DNA of 64,000 nucleotides from Ricinus communis (lineage: Eukaryota > Streptophyta > Magnoliopsida > Malpighiales > Euphorbiaceae), in the NCBI RefSeq assembly GCF_019578655.1, contig NC_063262.1, positions 5,029,582 through 5,093,581 of the forward strand, read 5' to 3'. Below are positions 63,934 through 64,000 of this stretch, in pieces; position 1 is the stretch's first letter; each line of letters opens with the position of its first letter. Under the pieces are notes generated by a model, which was not told the DNA's origin, made no database searches, and saw only the letters and a program-made list of their open reading frames with translations. Position numbers and translations under genes: made by a program.

Positions 63934-64000
63934 CTTCCAAACCCTGACAATTCCAACTAATAAGTTTATTTATCCAATTAAGGCTAGTTGAGGCTAGCTT
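63934..64000 (-). pseudogene. 5' continuation of the interrupted LINE
   Basis: On the minus strand the sequence reads LISWNCQGL just before the copia-3 insertion point. This is the conserved start of the plant LINE endonuclease (WNCRGLG-type), and it continues on the other side of copia-3 with PLTIQYLKRI at 59253. The upstream LINE part lies off the right edge. Confidence 0.75.

Overview
The window is nuclear DNA from a flowering plant, almost certainly a eudicot. It is AT-rich, its genes have many GT-AG introns, three Ty1/copia elements plus a fragment of a fourth are present, and there are LINE and hAT remnants and a plastid rRNA insertion. The style of the protein-coding genes is compatible with a woody rosid (perhaps Malpighiales), but that is only a guess. 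All gene models were spliced by eye using reading frame, splice-site dinucleotides and family similarity. No database search was possible.

Layout. 1-3846: 3' part of a decayed copia element lying inside an intron of the next gene. 4019-10972 (minus): first six exons of a tRNA-dihydrouridine synthase (DUS2 type), whose remaining exons lie off the left edge. 11105-21254: gene-poor, AT-rich DNA holding a degenerate tandem repeat, a non-autonomous hAT element (12220-13687) and a plastid 23S rRNA fragment (16768-17095). 21255-33002: first copy of a segmental duplication, with an intact ATP-dependent PEP carboxykinase gene (23249-28827, plus), an intact gene of unknown function resembling the plant DUF7795 family (29741-31800, minus), and a divergent promoter shared with an SPT2 chromatin-protein gene (33025-36216, plus). 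37690-38485: starch synthase gene fragment, followed by a truncated copia element on the minus strand. 39794-51876: second, decayed copy of the duplication, interrupted by a near-complete copia element. It holds a 5'-truncated PEPCK pseudogene, a broken copy of the DUF gene and an orphan SPT2 promoter. 55268-56422 (plus): intact intronless-CDS RMD5/GID2-type E3 ligase subunit with a long 5'-UTR intron. 58030-64000: an old L1-type LINE (minus) split by a full-length copia element (59254-63933) with a perfect 5-bp target-site duplication.

The functional genes are unrelated housekeeping and metabolic genes (tRNA modification, gluconeogenesis, chromatin, ubiquitin ligation), and nothing suggests an operon-like or cluster pathway. 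The strongest story is evolutionary. A roughly 12-kb direct duplication was followed, in copy 2 only, by a 3.46-kb microhomology deletion of PEPCK exons 1-5, a copia insertion at the promoter, splice-site and nonsense mutations, and loss of the left part through a copia-associated deletion. I found no previously undescribed molecular system. The most useful unusual items are the duplicated DUS2 exon, the duplication and its decay, the orphan divergent promoter and the nested insertions.
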